Origin: Camillea tinctor
Lineage: Eukaryota > Ascomycota > Sordariomycetes > Xylariales > Xylariaceae
DNA length: 64,000 nt
Direction: 5' to 3'
Assembly: GCA_022578605.1 (NCBI GenBank)
Contig: MU394080.1
Coordinates: 124,001-188,000, forward strand
Below are positions 35,385 through 47,325 of the stretch, piece by piece. The notes beneath the pieces were generated by a model, which saw only the letters and a list, made by a program, of their open reading frames with translations, ran no database searches and was not told where the DNA came from. Both the position numbers and the translations under genes were made by a program. Within the stretch, counting starts at the first letter, position 1, and every line of letters starts with the position of its first letter.

Positions 35385-36643
35385 GGATGAGCATGGAGGA
35401 GAGGAGGAGGTTTTGGCGCTTCTAGGTATTGTTATTGCTACAACTAAGGATGTGTTATGTGTTATGTGTTTTGAGCATGACACTGGTCAGGTCGGTATCG
35501 CGGGTAATATGGTGTAAGTGAACTTGTCTGCAGGGATGCTACGATACAATGATATGATCCCATAAGCCTGGCTGGATGATTTTGTTACAAACGACAAAAA
35601 ATACAGGTAAACCTTCACTTGGGCCTCGGTGAATATGGTAATCCTTCTAACTAAGGTAGGTTTCTGGATTATACCCATAGCAAGGCCCCTCGGACTTATA
35701 AGTCACCTAACTGTTACCTACCTAGGTAGTTAGTCAGGCAGGTTAGAAGGGAAGGGAAAGGGGAAGAGCCGGGAGTGACGGAAAAGTGTGTAATGGAATT
35801 TAGGCATTATTCTTTGAGCGACATTTAGGGAACATAGTCATTTGATGATTCGATGCGTGCATTTGCAGAAAGGAATGGCGACATCGGTTCTATTTCTTAC
35901 ACGTTAGGCTAGATTGATATGAAGCCGATGAACAGATACCTAATATCTAACTTACCTAGGCAGCTAGGCTAGGGCAGGCACCTGTAGTGTAGAGAGCACC
36001 TAAATCTATATCTCTAGGTGGATTAGTGGACCTACTTCAGGCGATTTAGGCAGCATCTTTAGCACTATTAGCGGACAGGCTTAGCGAGTTCAATCCCCCT
36101 AACTTATAGACAAGAAGTGGGAGCTTTGTCCCTCTCTTCTCACTAACAATATCTTTGACACGCGCACCACTTCGCGTTTCAAAGCTTCTCGATCTTCTTC
36201 TCCAACCTTTTTCTTTTTTTCCCCCCTTCCCTCTTCTTCCCTCTCCCTCTTTCCCTCTCTCCTTATCTTTCCCACTTGACGCCTATTGAATCATCTTCCA
36301 CTACCCCCAGTACAAACGGGGTTTTACGTATATATACCCGATATTTCTTCAAGGACTATCCAATTTAGTACCCTTTTTTTTCTACCCTTTGTTTTTTTAA
36401 TCCCCCCTTCTTCCCTCTTTCTCTTGATCCCATCATCTTTTCTTCTTTTCCTTTTATCACATATTCTCCCCATTTCGTCTCGACTTTAGGAATTGGCAAG
36501 TAGAATTGCTGTCTGATTCTCACTGTTTCTCTCTTATACCAAATCTCACCTCATCGAGTTCTCCCTTTTATTAGTGGTCGCCTGTCACATTGCATCACCT
36601 ACGCGCAACGCGCATAACCTCCTTTCTTGATACTCGAGACACG
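35385..36643. other. Spacer between ATR and PARP-finger gene
   Basis: It contains the ATR 3' UTR and the promoter and 5' UTR of the next gene. The palindrome CTACCTAGGTAG is at 35718-35729. From about 36190 to 36480 the plus strand is strongly pyrimidine-rich (long CT/T tracts), as is common just upstream of fungal transcription starts. Confidence 0.55.
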
Positions 36644-37768
36644 ATGCCTTCTTCGTATCGTATTGGTATGAATCTTATTATTTATTCTGATTACTGTTCT
36701 TGATTTCCCAGCTCCTCTCAATTATTATTGATTACTTTGTTCATTTCCCACCCACCTTTCCTTGATCTAACCCCCATCCCACACCAAGCAAAAATCAACA
36801 TTACCATCTTCATAGCTCTCCAGCCTTGATATCACATATGAAAACATTGTCATCAGACAACCGCATGCTATTCTCTAAGCACATGCAATATAACTGACTT
36901 CGCTCTCAGAGATTTCTCCCAACAACCGTGCTGGTTGTCAGGACAAGGTCTGCAAAGACAATGGCCAGAAGATTACCAAAGGCGAGCTGCGTTTCGGCAC
37001 TTGGGTCACCATGCCTGGAACTGACCACGGTTCCTGGAAATGGCGTCATTGGTATGGCATTGGTGGCTGATGCATCTCAAGTTATAATCTGTGACTGACT
37101 TATTCATAGGGGATGTGTTTCCGGAAAGACGGTCACCAATCTTCAGGAGTCCATTGAGAGTGGTGGCGAGTACGACTGGGATATGATCGATGGATACGAG
37201 GATATCAAGTAGGTACCCTCTTGAAGCTGAAATCGCCATCGTGCAATATTCTAACTTTGAGCTTTAGCGATGACGACATCAAGGAAAAGATCCAGCGTGT
37301 AATTACTCAGGGGCACATTGATGCCGAAGATTTCAATGGCGTATGTCACATAGCCTCTTCACCCCTAAACGCTTACAGTACGCTAATTCCAACAGGATCC
37401 TGAATTTAATGTCCCTGGCAAGCTCGCTATCCGTGCTCGCGCCAAAAAGCCAAAGGCCGGTGCAGCCGATGATGAGGTACGTTCAAATTAGATATCCCGT
37501 AATGTCGTCCGCTGTTGCTTACGTTCGTATTCAGGATGAGGACGAGGCCCCTGCTCCCAAGAAGGCTTCTAAGCGTGGCCGCAAGAAGGTTGAAGACGAT
37601 GCAGAGGAAGAGGAGGAGAAGCCAGCTAAGAAGAGAACCAAGGCCGGTAGAAAGTCAAAGGGAGCTGTTGTCGAGGATGAAGAAGAAGAGAAACCCCAAC
37701 CTGCCAAGAAAACCAAGGGTGGCCGCAAGGCTAAGAAGGTCGTTGAAGAAGATGAAGCCGAGCTAGAA

Positions 37769-37800
<32 letters not shown>

Positions 37801-38074
37801 GGAGGAGGAGGAGGAGGTCAAACCTGCCCCAGTGAAGAAATCGCGAGGCAAGAAGGCATCAAAGAAACAGGAACCAGAGCCTGAGCCCGAACCTGAACCT
37901 GAGCCAGCTCCCGAGGAGGAGGCCGAAGAAGAAGCCAAGGAAGAGGAAGAGGACGAGGAGCCAGAGCCAGAGCCGGCTCCCAAGAAAGGCAGGGGTGGTC
38001 GAAAATCGAAGGCTGCCCCGGCTCCACCTCCTAAGGCTACCAAGGGGAAACGGGGTCGTCCCAAGAAGGCGTGA
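36644..38074 (+). CDS. PARP-type zinc-finger protein with acidic EP repeats and a basic tail
   Basis: Exons are 36644-36665, 36910-37051, 37110-37208, 37268-37340, 37396-37476 and 37535-38074, which give 318 aa. A single PARP-type zinc finger fills residues 1 to about 85: NRAGCQDKVCKD (Cys17, Cys22), LRFGTW, then WKWRHWGC (His54, Cys57). From residue 140 on, the protein is low-complexity. Lys/Arg clusters alternate with Glu/Pro (EPEPEP) runs, and it ends with GKRGRPKKA, an AT-hook-like RGRP. There is no PARP catalytic domain. Such stand-alone fingers (S. pombe Hpz1 type) probably recognise DNA ends or nicks; the role here is inferred. The EP runs come from GAGCCT-like hexamer repeats, so length may vary between strains. 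It lies directly downstream of ATR on the same strand. Confidence 0.88.
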
Positions 38075-39024
38075 AGTCACAAACTATCTGCGCTTATATA
38101 GTTGGGCCGATTAACCAATCTCAGAATTGGTTATCATGGACTGAGTTCGCGTCTGTTTTTCCTACCTTGTCGCTTCAGCACTCAATCCCCTCCCCTCTCT
38201 GGCCTTTTCTTTGAGCTTGGGTTGTGATGGTATATACGAGGGCTACGTAATGCTATGGGTATCTTGCTCTATACGATGGTGGTTAGAATAATTGGACTCG
38301 AGAGAAAGGGGGGAGGGAGGAGTAGGAGAGTAAGAGGATGTAAATTTGGCTGGGGGGTTTTTTTTCCTTCCCTCGTTTCAATTTCTTTATGAATGCGTCT
38401 GTCTCGTTTTTTTCTCTCTTTTTATTCTCTCGAGGTAATCAAAGCAAGGGATCTTTAAAGGGGCAGGCGAGGCGAGGTTCTGAGATGGGTCTTTTCCTTT
38501 TCCCCATTCTATCGTGATTCATGTACTATTATTTTCCAGGTATCTACCTACCTGGCCATCAAGATACCTAACCTAATAAAACTGCTACCTGGATAGCACA
38601 AGTCGTCCATTGACCTGTCTTGGAGAGGTTGAGGGTTAATTGTGATATTATTACCTCTGTTGTTTAGCTATCAATATCAATATCAATATCAATTGAATTC
38701 CTTATGACGAAGACCTAGTAGCAGCTTCCTACAGCTGCCCACAGCTGATAATGCTTATCAGGAGATAAGAGGTATCGATATCGATTACATATGCAACTAC
38801 GTTACCTTCTTATCCATGTAGCTTAAGCTCCATCTTACCTCTTACCTCTTGCCTCTTACATCAACCAAAGCCAATAGGTATACATGCTACACTATATCCT
38901 GGCTGGCCTCTTAACCATACAACTTGTCCAGAACAAGAACTGTACAATGTTAATGCTCATGCTCATGTACGAGTAATTATAATCGAAACTATTTCCTCTT
39001 CTTTCTAGCTGCGCCGAAGGCGAG
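38075..39024. other. Spacer between PARP-finger gene and EMC1
   Basis: It holds the 3' UTR of the first gene and the EMC1 promoter. An ATCAAT repeat (AATATCAATATCAATATCAA) lies near 38670-38690 and several TTACCTCTTRCCTCTT-like units near 38835-38860. No gene is seen. Confidence 0.55.
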
Positions 39025-42000
39025 ATGCATCTCTCAACCCGAGCACTCTCCCTCTCGCTGCTGTTGGCTCTGCCTGCTGCTGTCCGGGCTGTCTTTAGAG
39101 ATGAAGTTGGCCACATAGACTACCACCACGCACTCCTCGGCGTCCCCCAGCGCGAAACCACATTCTTCCACCGACCGAGACCGCAAGAGAAAGCAAGCCT
39201 CCTATACACGCTAAGCGACGTGGGCGTGCTAGGAGCCGTCAACCCAAGCAATGGCGCAATCGTCTGGCGACATCTGCTAAACCACAACATCACCGACGGT
39301 GGCGGATATCTGCGGGCAGCCGAGGACGATACCTGGTTGGCCAGCGCTCTCGGTAGTTCCGTCCATACCTGGGATGCCATAACCGGCCGCAATGTCTGGT
39401 CTCTGGAGTTTGACGGTACCGTAAGCGACCTTGAGATAATGGAGATGACCGAACATGGCCAAAAAGATGTCCTATCCCTCCACGACGAGGACGGCGCGAT
39501 GGTTGCGCGAAGGATACACGGCACGGAAGGACGGGTCATCTGGGAGTTCAGGGAGGTGAACAAAGACATTCCCCTGCAAGTGAGCACCAACATCGAGAAG
39601 ATCTTCGTCGCCACTCTTCACGGCTCTGCGCTTTCGTACACCCTCAATGTTATAGTCTTGGACACCTTGACCGGGAAGAAGCTAGATGAGGTATCCATTG
39701 GAACCAAGGGCGAGGTCCAAAGCCCCAAGGATGTCATGTTCGTCGGCGCCAACTCCGCTGCTCCTATCATCGCCTGGACCGATAACACCATGACAAAATT
39801 GAGGGTCAACGTCCTCGGCACCAAGAACCGGCAGGAATTCCCTCTTCCTGCAGATACGGTCAGCGTCGAAGTACATGCGCCTCACACTATCCAGTCCTTG
39901 CCCCATTTCCTGGTTCATAGTCGCACTAAGTCGGGCAGCAAGGCGGAAGTATTTCACACCGACCTCAAGAGCAGCGCCATTAGCAAGGCCTATGAACTCC
40001 CCTTGTTGGAGGGTGGGAGTGCTTTCTCTACAAGCTCGTCAGGTGCCAACGTCTACTTTACTCGGGTCACGGCTGATGAAGTTACTGTTACATCATCTAT
40101 ATCCCATGGCGTCCTCGGTCGTTGGCCCGTGAAATCCGATGCCACCAAGCCCAGCATTGTGCATGGCGTGTCTGAAGTCCTCAAAAAGTCAGATGATAGC
40201 TATGCTGTGAGATCGGCCACAGTAGATGATGCTGACGACTGGACTGAGATCGTAAACGGAGACCTAGTCTGGACCAGGCCGGAAGGCTTGAGCGGTGCTG
40301 TAGCGGCCACATGGGCGGAAATCCCGGAATCCGAAGATCTGGCCAAGACACTCGAGGATGAAGCCCACAGCAACCCGTGGACTGCCTATGTTCACCGCGT
40401 CAAGCGGCATATCAATGATCTACAGTACCTACCGACCTTCTTAGAGTCCATACCCAAGCGTCTTCTTAGCGCCATTATTGGATCAGATGACGAAGGCTCC
40501 AGCGTGCTTGTCCGGGATAGTTTTGGGTTCAACAAGCTTGTAGTACTAGCTACGAGGCGTGGTAAGTTGTATGGCCTTGATACCGGCAATCACGGAAAGA
40601 TCGTCTGGTCCAAGTCAGCCAACGAGACACCCTCTGGAAAGCGCTGGGATGTGAAGGCAATATATGCCGACGACGTCAAGGGAACCGTGACCGTCAGGGG
40701 AGCAGACGGAAGTTTCATCATCGTTAAATCTGACACTGGCAAAACCATTGAATCCATACCCGCTGGCTTGTTCCCGCCTGTGGAGAGCGCTGTCGTGGTC
40801 GATAGTGATGCCGGCCCCTGGCTCCTTCCTATTGGTGCCGATGGCAATATTGCCGAGATACAGAGCTCGTGGACGCCGAAGCAGACTGTTGTTACTCGCA
40901 CGAGCGATGGTGGTATTCGAGGAGTGAATTTTGAGCCTAAGGGTGAGCTAGCTATCGAGGTTCCGGCTTGGATATTTACGCCCCCTGCTGGCCAAAAGAT
41001 CATCAATATTGCGCACCGGGCCAAACATGATCCTATTGCTTCTATCGGCCGCGTTCTCGGCGATCGTAGTGTCAAGTACAAGTACTTGAACCCCAATACC
41101 ATAGTGGTAGCGGCGGTTAATGAGCAAGAGAATCTCCTGACTGTCTACCTGCTAGACACGGTCTCCGGACAGATCTTGACTTCATCAACCCACGAAGGAA
41201 TAGATCCCAGCAAGGATATCTCGTGCGCTATAGCCGAGAACTGGTTCATGTGCTCCTTCTTCGGGCAGTACCAGCTCCGCGACGCGCAAACCCAGCTCCT
41301 CAAGGGGTACCAGGTCGTCGTCACCGACCTCTACGAATCTGAGCTCTCCAACGACCGCGGCCCCCTCGGCGACGCAGCCAACTTCTCGTCCATCAACCCG
41401 GTCGACCTACCCACCGCACCCCCTCTACCCTCAACAGTCTCGAAATCCTTCGTCCTGTCGGGCCCCATCAACACCCTCGCCGTGACGCAAACGCGCCAGG
41501 GCATCGCGACCCGCCAGCTCCTCGCGTACCTACCCGAATCCCACGCCATCGTCGGGCTCCCCCGCGCGCTCCTCGAGCCCCGCCGCCCGGCCGGTCGGGA
41601 CCCGACCCCGGCGGAGTTGGAGGAAGGGCTCAGCAAGTACGCGCCGGCCATCGAGCTCGACGCCCGGCTGCTAGTCACGCACCAGCGTGACGTGCTCGGC
41701 GTACAGCAGATCCTGGCGGCGCCCGCGGTGCTTGAGAGCACGTGCTTAGTATTCGCGGCGGGCGGGGTCGACGTCTTTGGCTCGAGGGTCACGCCGAGCC
41801 TGGCGTTCGACGTGCTGGGGAAGGGGTTCAATAAGCTGGCGCTACTAGGGACGGTGATGGCGCTGTTCGTGGGGGTTGTGGGTTTGGGTCCTGTGGTTAG
41901 TATTCCTTTTTTCTCCCTCCTTTTTTTTTACTTGTTTTCTTGTGTTTATGATTATGATGTAATGCTTCTTTTCGGGAGATTTGTTGTGCTAATGTGATTC

Positions 42001-42060
42001 TTTACGTGTGTTTAGGTCAGGAGAAAGCAGATCAATTTACGTTGGCAGGCTCCGATGTAA
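39025..42060 (+). CDS. EMC1: ER membrane protein complex subunit 1
   Basis: Exons are 39025-41895 and 42016-42060 (phase 0, donor GTTAGT), which give 971 aa. A signal peptide lies at residues 1-22 (LSLSLLLALPAAVRA). A long luminal beta-propeller region has PQQ-like repeats such as NPSNGAIVWRHLL, DAITGRNVWSLEFDG and LDTGNHGKIVWSKS. A C-terminal DUF1620-type block has GGVDVFGSRVTPSLAFDVL, then one transmembrane helix (LALLGTVMALFVGVVGLG). The short cytosolic tail VRRKQINLRWQAPM is encoded by the second exon. EMC1 is the large luminal subunit of the EMC, which inserts tail-anchored and multipass proteins into the ER membrane. Without splicing, the frame would read through into an unrelated tail ending at 41997. 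Confidence 0.94.
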
Positions 42061-42825
42061 TAAAGGGAAGGATGAAACTCCTAGAAGATAAGGAGGGTTG
42101 GAAAAGGGGGGAAAGGAAAGGGGGGGCTGGAATATATTTTTCTTGAGAAGTTTACTGTGAGATAGCAATTAATATGCTTTTTTTGAACTTATACTTGAAG
42201 GTTTGAATTATGGTCGCTGATGATTGATATTTTGTATGTGTGTCAGTGTATGATTCATAGATTCGTAGTAGGTGGACAGGTAGGTAAACAGGTCAGTAGG
42301 GAAAGAGGAGGTTAGGGTAAATAAAGTTATTTTTCTTGTAAAAGGTACCTTATTTATTATTCGTATTGTGGGTTAGATGGTATATACGTAGTTGAGGTGC
42401 CATACTGAGATTTATGTGATGAGTAGATAGATACTTACAGAGTAGCTAAGGTCGGTAAAGCGGGAAAGGGACTATTGCTGATTACGTATAGATAGATACA
42501 TATTTGAGGGGTTGGCAAAATCCCTTCTTATGAATATGAAAAGAAGTGGAAAGGGGTGTAGAAAGTGACACGAAAAATTAACAGTTACTATCAAGGAAAT
42601 ATCGAAACCAGAAAAGGGGGTTTAAGGTGTTTATGTCAATTTAGGTGTTTTATCGCTATCCCTTTTTTTTCCCTCACCCATTTATTCGTTCCCAAATTCG
42701 CCCTCCTCCCTAGCTAGCAATTAACAGGATACCTAAGTAGGAGGGGATAATTAGATCACAACCTTTATATACATAGATAGGAAGAATAAAAATAAAAATC
42801 CCTTAAAAATAATAATTAATTAATT
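42061..42825. other. Convergent spacer, 3' UTRs
   Basis: This AT-rich stretch lies between the stops of EMC1 and the unknown gene to its right. It has short A/T runs and no open frame of note. Confidence 0.55.
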
Positions 42826-43817
42826 TCACGCCATAGTCACCAACAAGAAAGGCGAGGGCGCTGTGAATACGCGCCTCAGAAGGGCTCTGCAATAGTCCTG
42901 CAAGCCCCCCTTGCTACTGCTATCCGCCATCTCCTTACCCCTTTTCGTCCCCGCTTCCTCTCCATTTCCCTTCTTCCTTTGGTTCGTCGTCGTCGTGTTG
43001 GGGGCAGAAGAGTGAGATTCCGCCGATGGCGGGATGATGATGATCTCCGTCTTACGCAGATATATCGAGGAAGGGGTGGTGAGCTTCCTAAAGGAGTGGT
43101 CGGAGGGCTGTTTGTGGATGATGGTGTTTGCTAGCACATTTGGAGTGATAGGGGCTGCTGCTACGGATACGGGATCAGAAGCTGCGCAGAGGGTTTTGGA
43201 GGCAGACTCGGGTTTGGATTCTGAGGCTGCGTGCCGGTAGTGTCTTTCAAGGTCGGCGGCGTGTCGGTAGTGTCTTTCGAGGTCGGCGATGGTTCGGGAA
43301 CCCTGCGGCTTGCACAGCGTGGCTTGTAAACAGGCGCTCAGGGGCTTATTCGCGGTATCTAGGGCCCCAAAAGACTCGATCGAGCTTCATGACGCGGGAA
43401 AGGGGGGGAGAAATAGATTCATTAGTTACATAGCTATAATCAATTTCAAGAGGTTAAGGAGAAAGCACGGAAGGGTAAATAGATAGACCTGTCATTTAGG
43501 TAGCAAATTAGTAAATCAACAAACCTAGACATAGAATCTTGTCTTCCACCTCGACCACCTTGATCGCCAGCATCACCACGGAACCGGGACGACAGGTCAT
43601 CAACGTCGTCGCCGGGATGTAACACCAGCGATCTTCGGATCACTTTGATGATGTGGCTGGGCCGCTGGGACAGGGTCCGAGACAGACGGCGACCCTCCAC
43701 AACAGCTGTCTTTTTTTGAGCATCGTACCACGAGGCACAGCGCTTCTGTGTAGAGGGCACGTGCTGGAGCTGCTGGGCGATGCAGGAGCGCATGCCGGTT
43801 TCAGGGGTTGAGGTCAT
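42826..43817 (-). CDS. Uncharacterised two-exon protein, about 283 aa
   Basis: Proposed exons are 43817-43525 and 43384-42826. The 140-nt intron has donor GTTTGT, branch TAACTAAT and a CATGAAG 3' site, and joins in phase 2. Exon 1 begins MTSTPETGMRSC and is Arg-rich, with RRLSRTLSQRPSHIIKVIRRS and SSRFRGDAGD. Exon 2 is open for 186 codons, and most of that length has no ATG, which favours splicing. It contains a tandem 10-residue duplication, DLERHYRHAA twice, encoded by a 30-nt repeat at about 43219-43278. The rest is Ser/Thr-rich, with LRKTEIIIIPPSAES near the end and ALLRRVFTAPSPFLLV at the terminus. No domain is recognised. Alternative phase-2 donors lie nearby (GTCTAT, GTCTAG), and an upstream in-frame ATG exists at 43901. 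Confidence 0.5.
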
Positions 43818-45072
43818 GATTTGGTGGTACATATATATGTCTATATATAGTGTATGGTAGGTTTTCAGGCGAGCTCCCTGGATCGATGTAATCTTCTTCA
43901 CTTATAAGTCCAGAATATTCGGGCGAGCTAACTGGGCCCGTTTATTCTATCTGCATGTGTGAGTTCTCGTGATAGTGACCTGGTAAGGTGCGTTTCAGAG
44001 TTATAGGAGAAAGAGGAAAGATGAAGGAAGGTCTTGGCTGATCTGGAAGGACAGGTGGATTACCTGGGTTCTTTAAACGACGAGGAAAGCGAGGAACTAA
44101 ATAAGACATAGGGAGAGAATGTTACTAACCCTGACTTTAAGATCTTTCCATGATGCATACTATATCTATGACCAAAGATAAATTCGATATTTCCCTATCT
44201 ACCCATCTATACCTACCGCAAACGACTCTACTTCTTCCTCCCTGTTCAAAAGATTTACACTAGAGGATACGCATAGATCTTACAGTATATCCACTCATCA
44301 ACGCGAATAACGCCGATGATCTACATATATGCTTGTGACTGACCCTGTGCATAAGATAGTGCATAAGATGATATATAGACAGGGTTGATGGTTGGTTTAA
44401 GGTGAGGTGTGGTACGATGGAAGCGGATTTGGAGACAGGTTTGTATAAGTTTATAGATATGAGTGAGATGGTTCTATAATGCTTTACATCAGTGAAGTTC
44501 GGCTCATGATTGAGGTCATATCAAGGTCTGATATTTAAACATTCTCTTCCCGTGGGACAGAATGGCTTTTTACTTAGGTGTATGTGAAATACCTACTAAT
44601 TAGATATTAATACACCATCCTACCCGGCCTACCTAGGTAGGTAGTTGAAATAAAAGGAATAATAGAAAAATGAGGTTATCGGGACTGATATCAATGGAGG
44701 GGAAATCCTATCGGAATTGGATCTACATGATCGGCGTCCGACAAGCACCAGAGAAACCCCCATTATCGTAGGTTAGATATGTATTATTACTTCCTCTCTA
44801 ACTTCTAAACTATGTACACTGTTACCTAATTGGTCGCTCGCCATTCTATTCGCAGGGGAGACCGATCCCGAGCTTACGTCGTCGTTGTCGTTTCATGCGC
44901 CCTCGGAGGTATCAAACTGATAGCTCTTTTTTGTCATTTCCCTGTTTTAGTCGTTATTTTCTTTCGCCTAAAGTAGAAAGAGGGGGGAGGTAGGTATATA
45001 GTAGGGCTGCAGGAGCTGGTTGGAGCAGAGAAATTCTGACAGCCCCGAAGGATTCCAACTACCCTACCTTAT
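43818..45072. other. Spacer, no gene seen
   Basis: It presumably includes the promoter of the unknown gene at 42826-43817. The palindrome CTACCTAGGTAG is at 44629-44640. AT-rich tracts and short frames only. Confidence 0.5.
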
Positions 45073-45477
45073 ATGACAAGCAAGACGCAAGAAGGCATAC
45101 CAGCACGGATTGTGGAGGTCTTAGGTAGCACTCCAGTGCTGATTGGCGATGAACTGCCAGAATATTGTAAGTATAGTCTATCTGTTATCGATGCTACCGC
45201 ATGTGCCAATGTACGTGTAATATATGTGAGACTGAGACGGGCCTTCATGCATCATCATCACCTTCCCCTAGGAGAGTGGGAGAGGGAATTGTCGAGGTGT
45301 CGGGGTTGCAAACCGACAGCTAACGTTATTTGCATGTTGTATTGCCACAAGGTCGGTTACTATGGTCACTTTAATGGTGGATACATTAATATTGGAACCA
45401 AAGAGTATAATGCTGTGTATAAGCTCATATGTGTCTGGCTTTGTTCTTCAACGCTGAGACTCAACTTCTTATACTAA
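45073..45477 (+). CDS. Doubtful ORF, 134 codons
   Basis: It opens MTSKTQEGIPARIVEVLGS, and residues 1-30 read like real protein sequence (PVLIGDELPEYC). The rest is Cys/Leu/Tyr-rich and less convincing. A GTAAGTATAG splice-donor-like site lies at 45168, so only the first part may be coding, possibly as a first exon or gene relic. No family is recognised. Confidence 0.2.
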   Translation: MTSKTQEGIPARIVEVLGSTPVLIGDELPEYCKYSLSVIDATACANVRVIYVRLRRAFMHHHHLPLGEWERELSRCRGCKPTANVICMLYCHKVGYYGHFNGGYINIGTKEYNAVYKLICVWLCSSTLRLNFLY

Positions 45478-45983
45478 CTAGAAAGTACAATCAAACTCTA
45501 AAGGAAATCTAACGGCTTCTCATTAATTTGTATATCTGAATCGATACCTGTTTTGCATTCCTCATGATAGCTTCATAAGTATCCAGACATGTCCAAGGAT
45601 TACACACACCTATCTAGTGGTGGAGATGTGGCGTGTCCCAATATAAATTGGTAAATTTGCTCTTCAACACTCTTACCTATAGTATCTATGGTGGTACCTT
45701 AAGAACATATTATACCAGATCGGTATACGTAATGTAAGCTATCTATATATCTGTCCAATTATCATAATGCAGTGATTCATAAATCGACGTCTCTCCGCCA
45801 TTTCTAAAACTAGTCACTCCAAGATAGCACGAGGTTTTAATGACTTATCCTCGAGACAAACTCCATCCCTTACGTTCGTCTAACTAGTACTTAACAGTTA
45901 TTTTGCAATCTATCATCTAAAGTCGAACTATACTACATACACATACATACGGCTGAAACTTACTTCGCTCTACCCGATCCAAA

Positions 45984-46279
45984 ATGGTACGCCTCATCCA
46001 CAAGGGAAAAGAGGTGAATAAATAAGGACGATGCACCAGAAGATAATTCATTGTCTATAGTCTTTCAGTTCAGAAGCTCTCCGTGGAGAATACTCTTTGG
46101 CTGAAGCCCAAAAAACTCCACGGTGGATATACGGAAATGACCAAAAGGTCTACTGGCGTGGTTGCTTCGTCCGGTTATACGCCAGCACCGACAGAATAAA
46201 TGCGATAACAGTCTACGACACGTGCAACGGCCAAGCAGATGTTCCACAAGGAATCGAGCTGTTCCCCGAGGAAAAGTGA
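45984..46279 (+). CDS. Possible small gene, about 83 aa
   Basis: Exon 1 (45984-46013) encodes MVRLIHKGKE. A 47-nt intron (GTGAAT...TATAG) leads to exon 2 (46061-46279), which encodes SFSSEALRGEYSLAEAQ and then RWIYGNDQKVYWRG, VRLYAS and DVPQGIELFPEEK. The downstream part has balanced, non-simple composition with several Trp/Tyr, which looks like true coding sequence. The intron lacks a strong branch site, so the start is uncertain. Function is unknown, and it may be the 3' exon of a decayed gene. Confidence 0.3.
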
Positions 46280-47325
46280 GGGCTAGCCAAAGAGGAAGGG
46301 AAGTAGATTAACGTCAGTGGCCTCCAAAAAGAGAAGTGAACAGTGTTCTATCTTTATGTATGTATATATCGCTCGAGATTCAATCTGGGTGAGCCTAACT
46401 ATTAGATGGATAAGAGCATGGGATTCAATGAAGGTTAGAAGTTAATTATTAGAGACGGTTACTAGGGCAAAACCGAATCGATGAGCTGGATCTGACTATG
46501 CCGATAATTCATTGTGGTAAGGTAAGGACATTAGGGGGAAATGGTTCTAGGATTGGAAAAGGAGGGAAGTGTCTATAGACACTTCTCTCTACTGGGGGGT
46601 TAGAAACCATCTAACAATAGGCAATTCCATATTCCAAATAAGAAGGAAAGGGCTATAAAAAGATATGAGGTCGGTGGAAACTTCACTCGTGATATACTTT
46701 CATCACTGGCTAGCAAGCCATCTCATACCATCCGCAATAGTTAGCCGTCGTTTCCAACAAAGATCAGTATTGAAATATCTTCTTAGCGTACCTACCATAC
46801 AACATTGTGACCACCCGTACTTACCCAGCGATGAATCGGTTTACAGGCTTTCATGCTCATCTAACCTTTAAAGGCGTCTAATATGTTAGAACCTATCCTC
46901 CATCTTCTTTGCAACATTCAACATCCACAACTCCTGGAAGACCAAGCCGCTCATTTTTGCTGATTTGCACCATCACCACCAGTCACTCTTTTTTTCTGCT
47001 CCTTTTTCATTCTTGGATTGCCTACCAAAAAAAAGACATATGATTCAACATTCTCCCATTCGTTGTTAGGGAGGGCGTTTGAGTTTTTTGGTCTCTTTTT
47101 GGAGCAATCTTTCTTGGTGACTATTCTTAACCGGAATTCTCTCAATCTTGAGTTCGCTTTTCACTCATTACCAAATTTCCTTTTGTTTTTTTTTCTCGAC
47201 ACGGACATACACGACTTTAAGGGATCGAAGATAAGGAAGCAAACAACGGGAAACAGATAGACAAAAAAAAAAAAGAAGATCCCGAACATCGCATCCCCTG
47301 CAACTCCAACCGTGGCTGTGTCACA
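46280..47325. other. Spacer upstream of CFEM gene
   Basis: The promoter and 5' UTR of the CFEM gene are expected here. AT-rich, with T-rich tracts around 46980-47010 and 47180-47195, and no supported gene. An inverted pair, AAGTGTCTATAGACACTT, lies near 46566-46583. Confidence 0.5.

Noticed and set aside
37531..38064. Ser/Gly-rich antisense frame over the EP repeat
   Set aside because: A shadow of the GAGCCT hexamers; the sense frame has the zinc finger and correct splicing.
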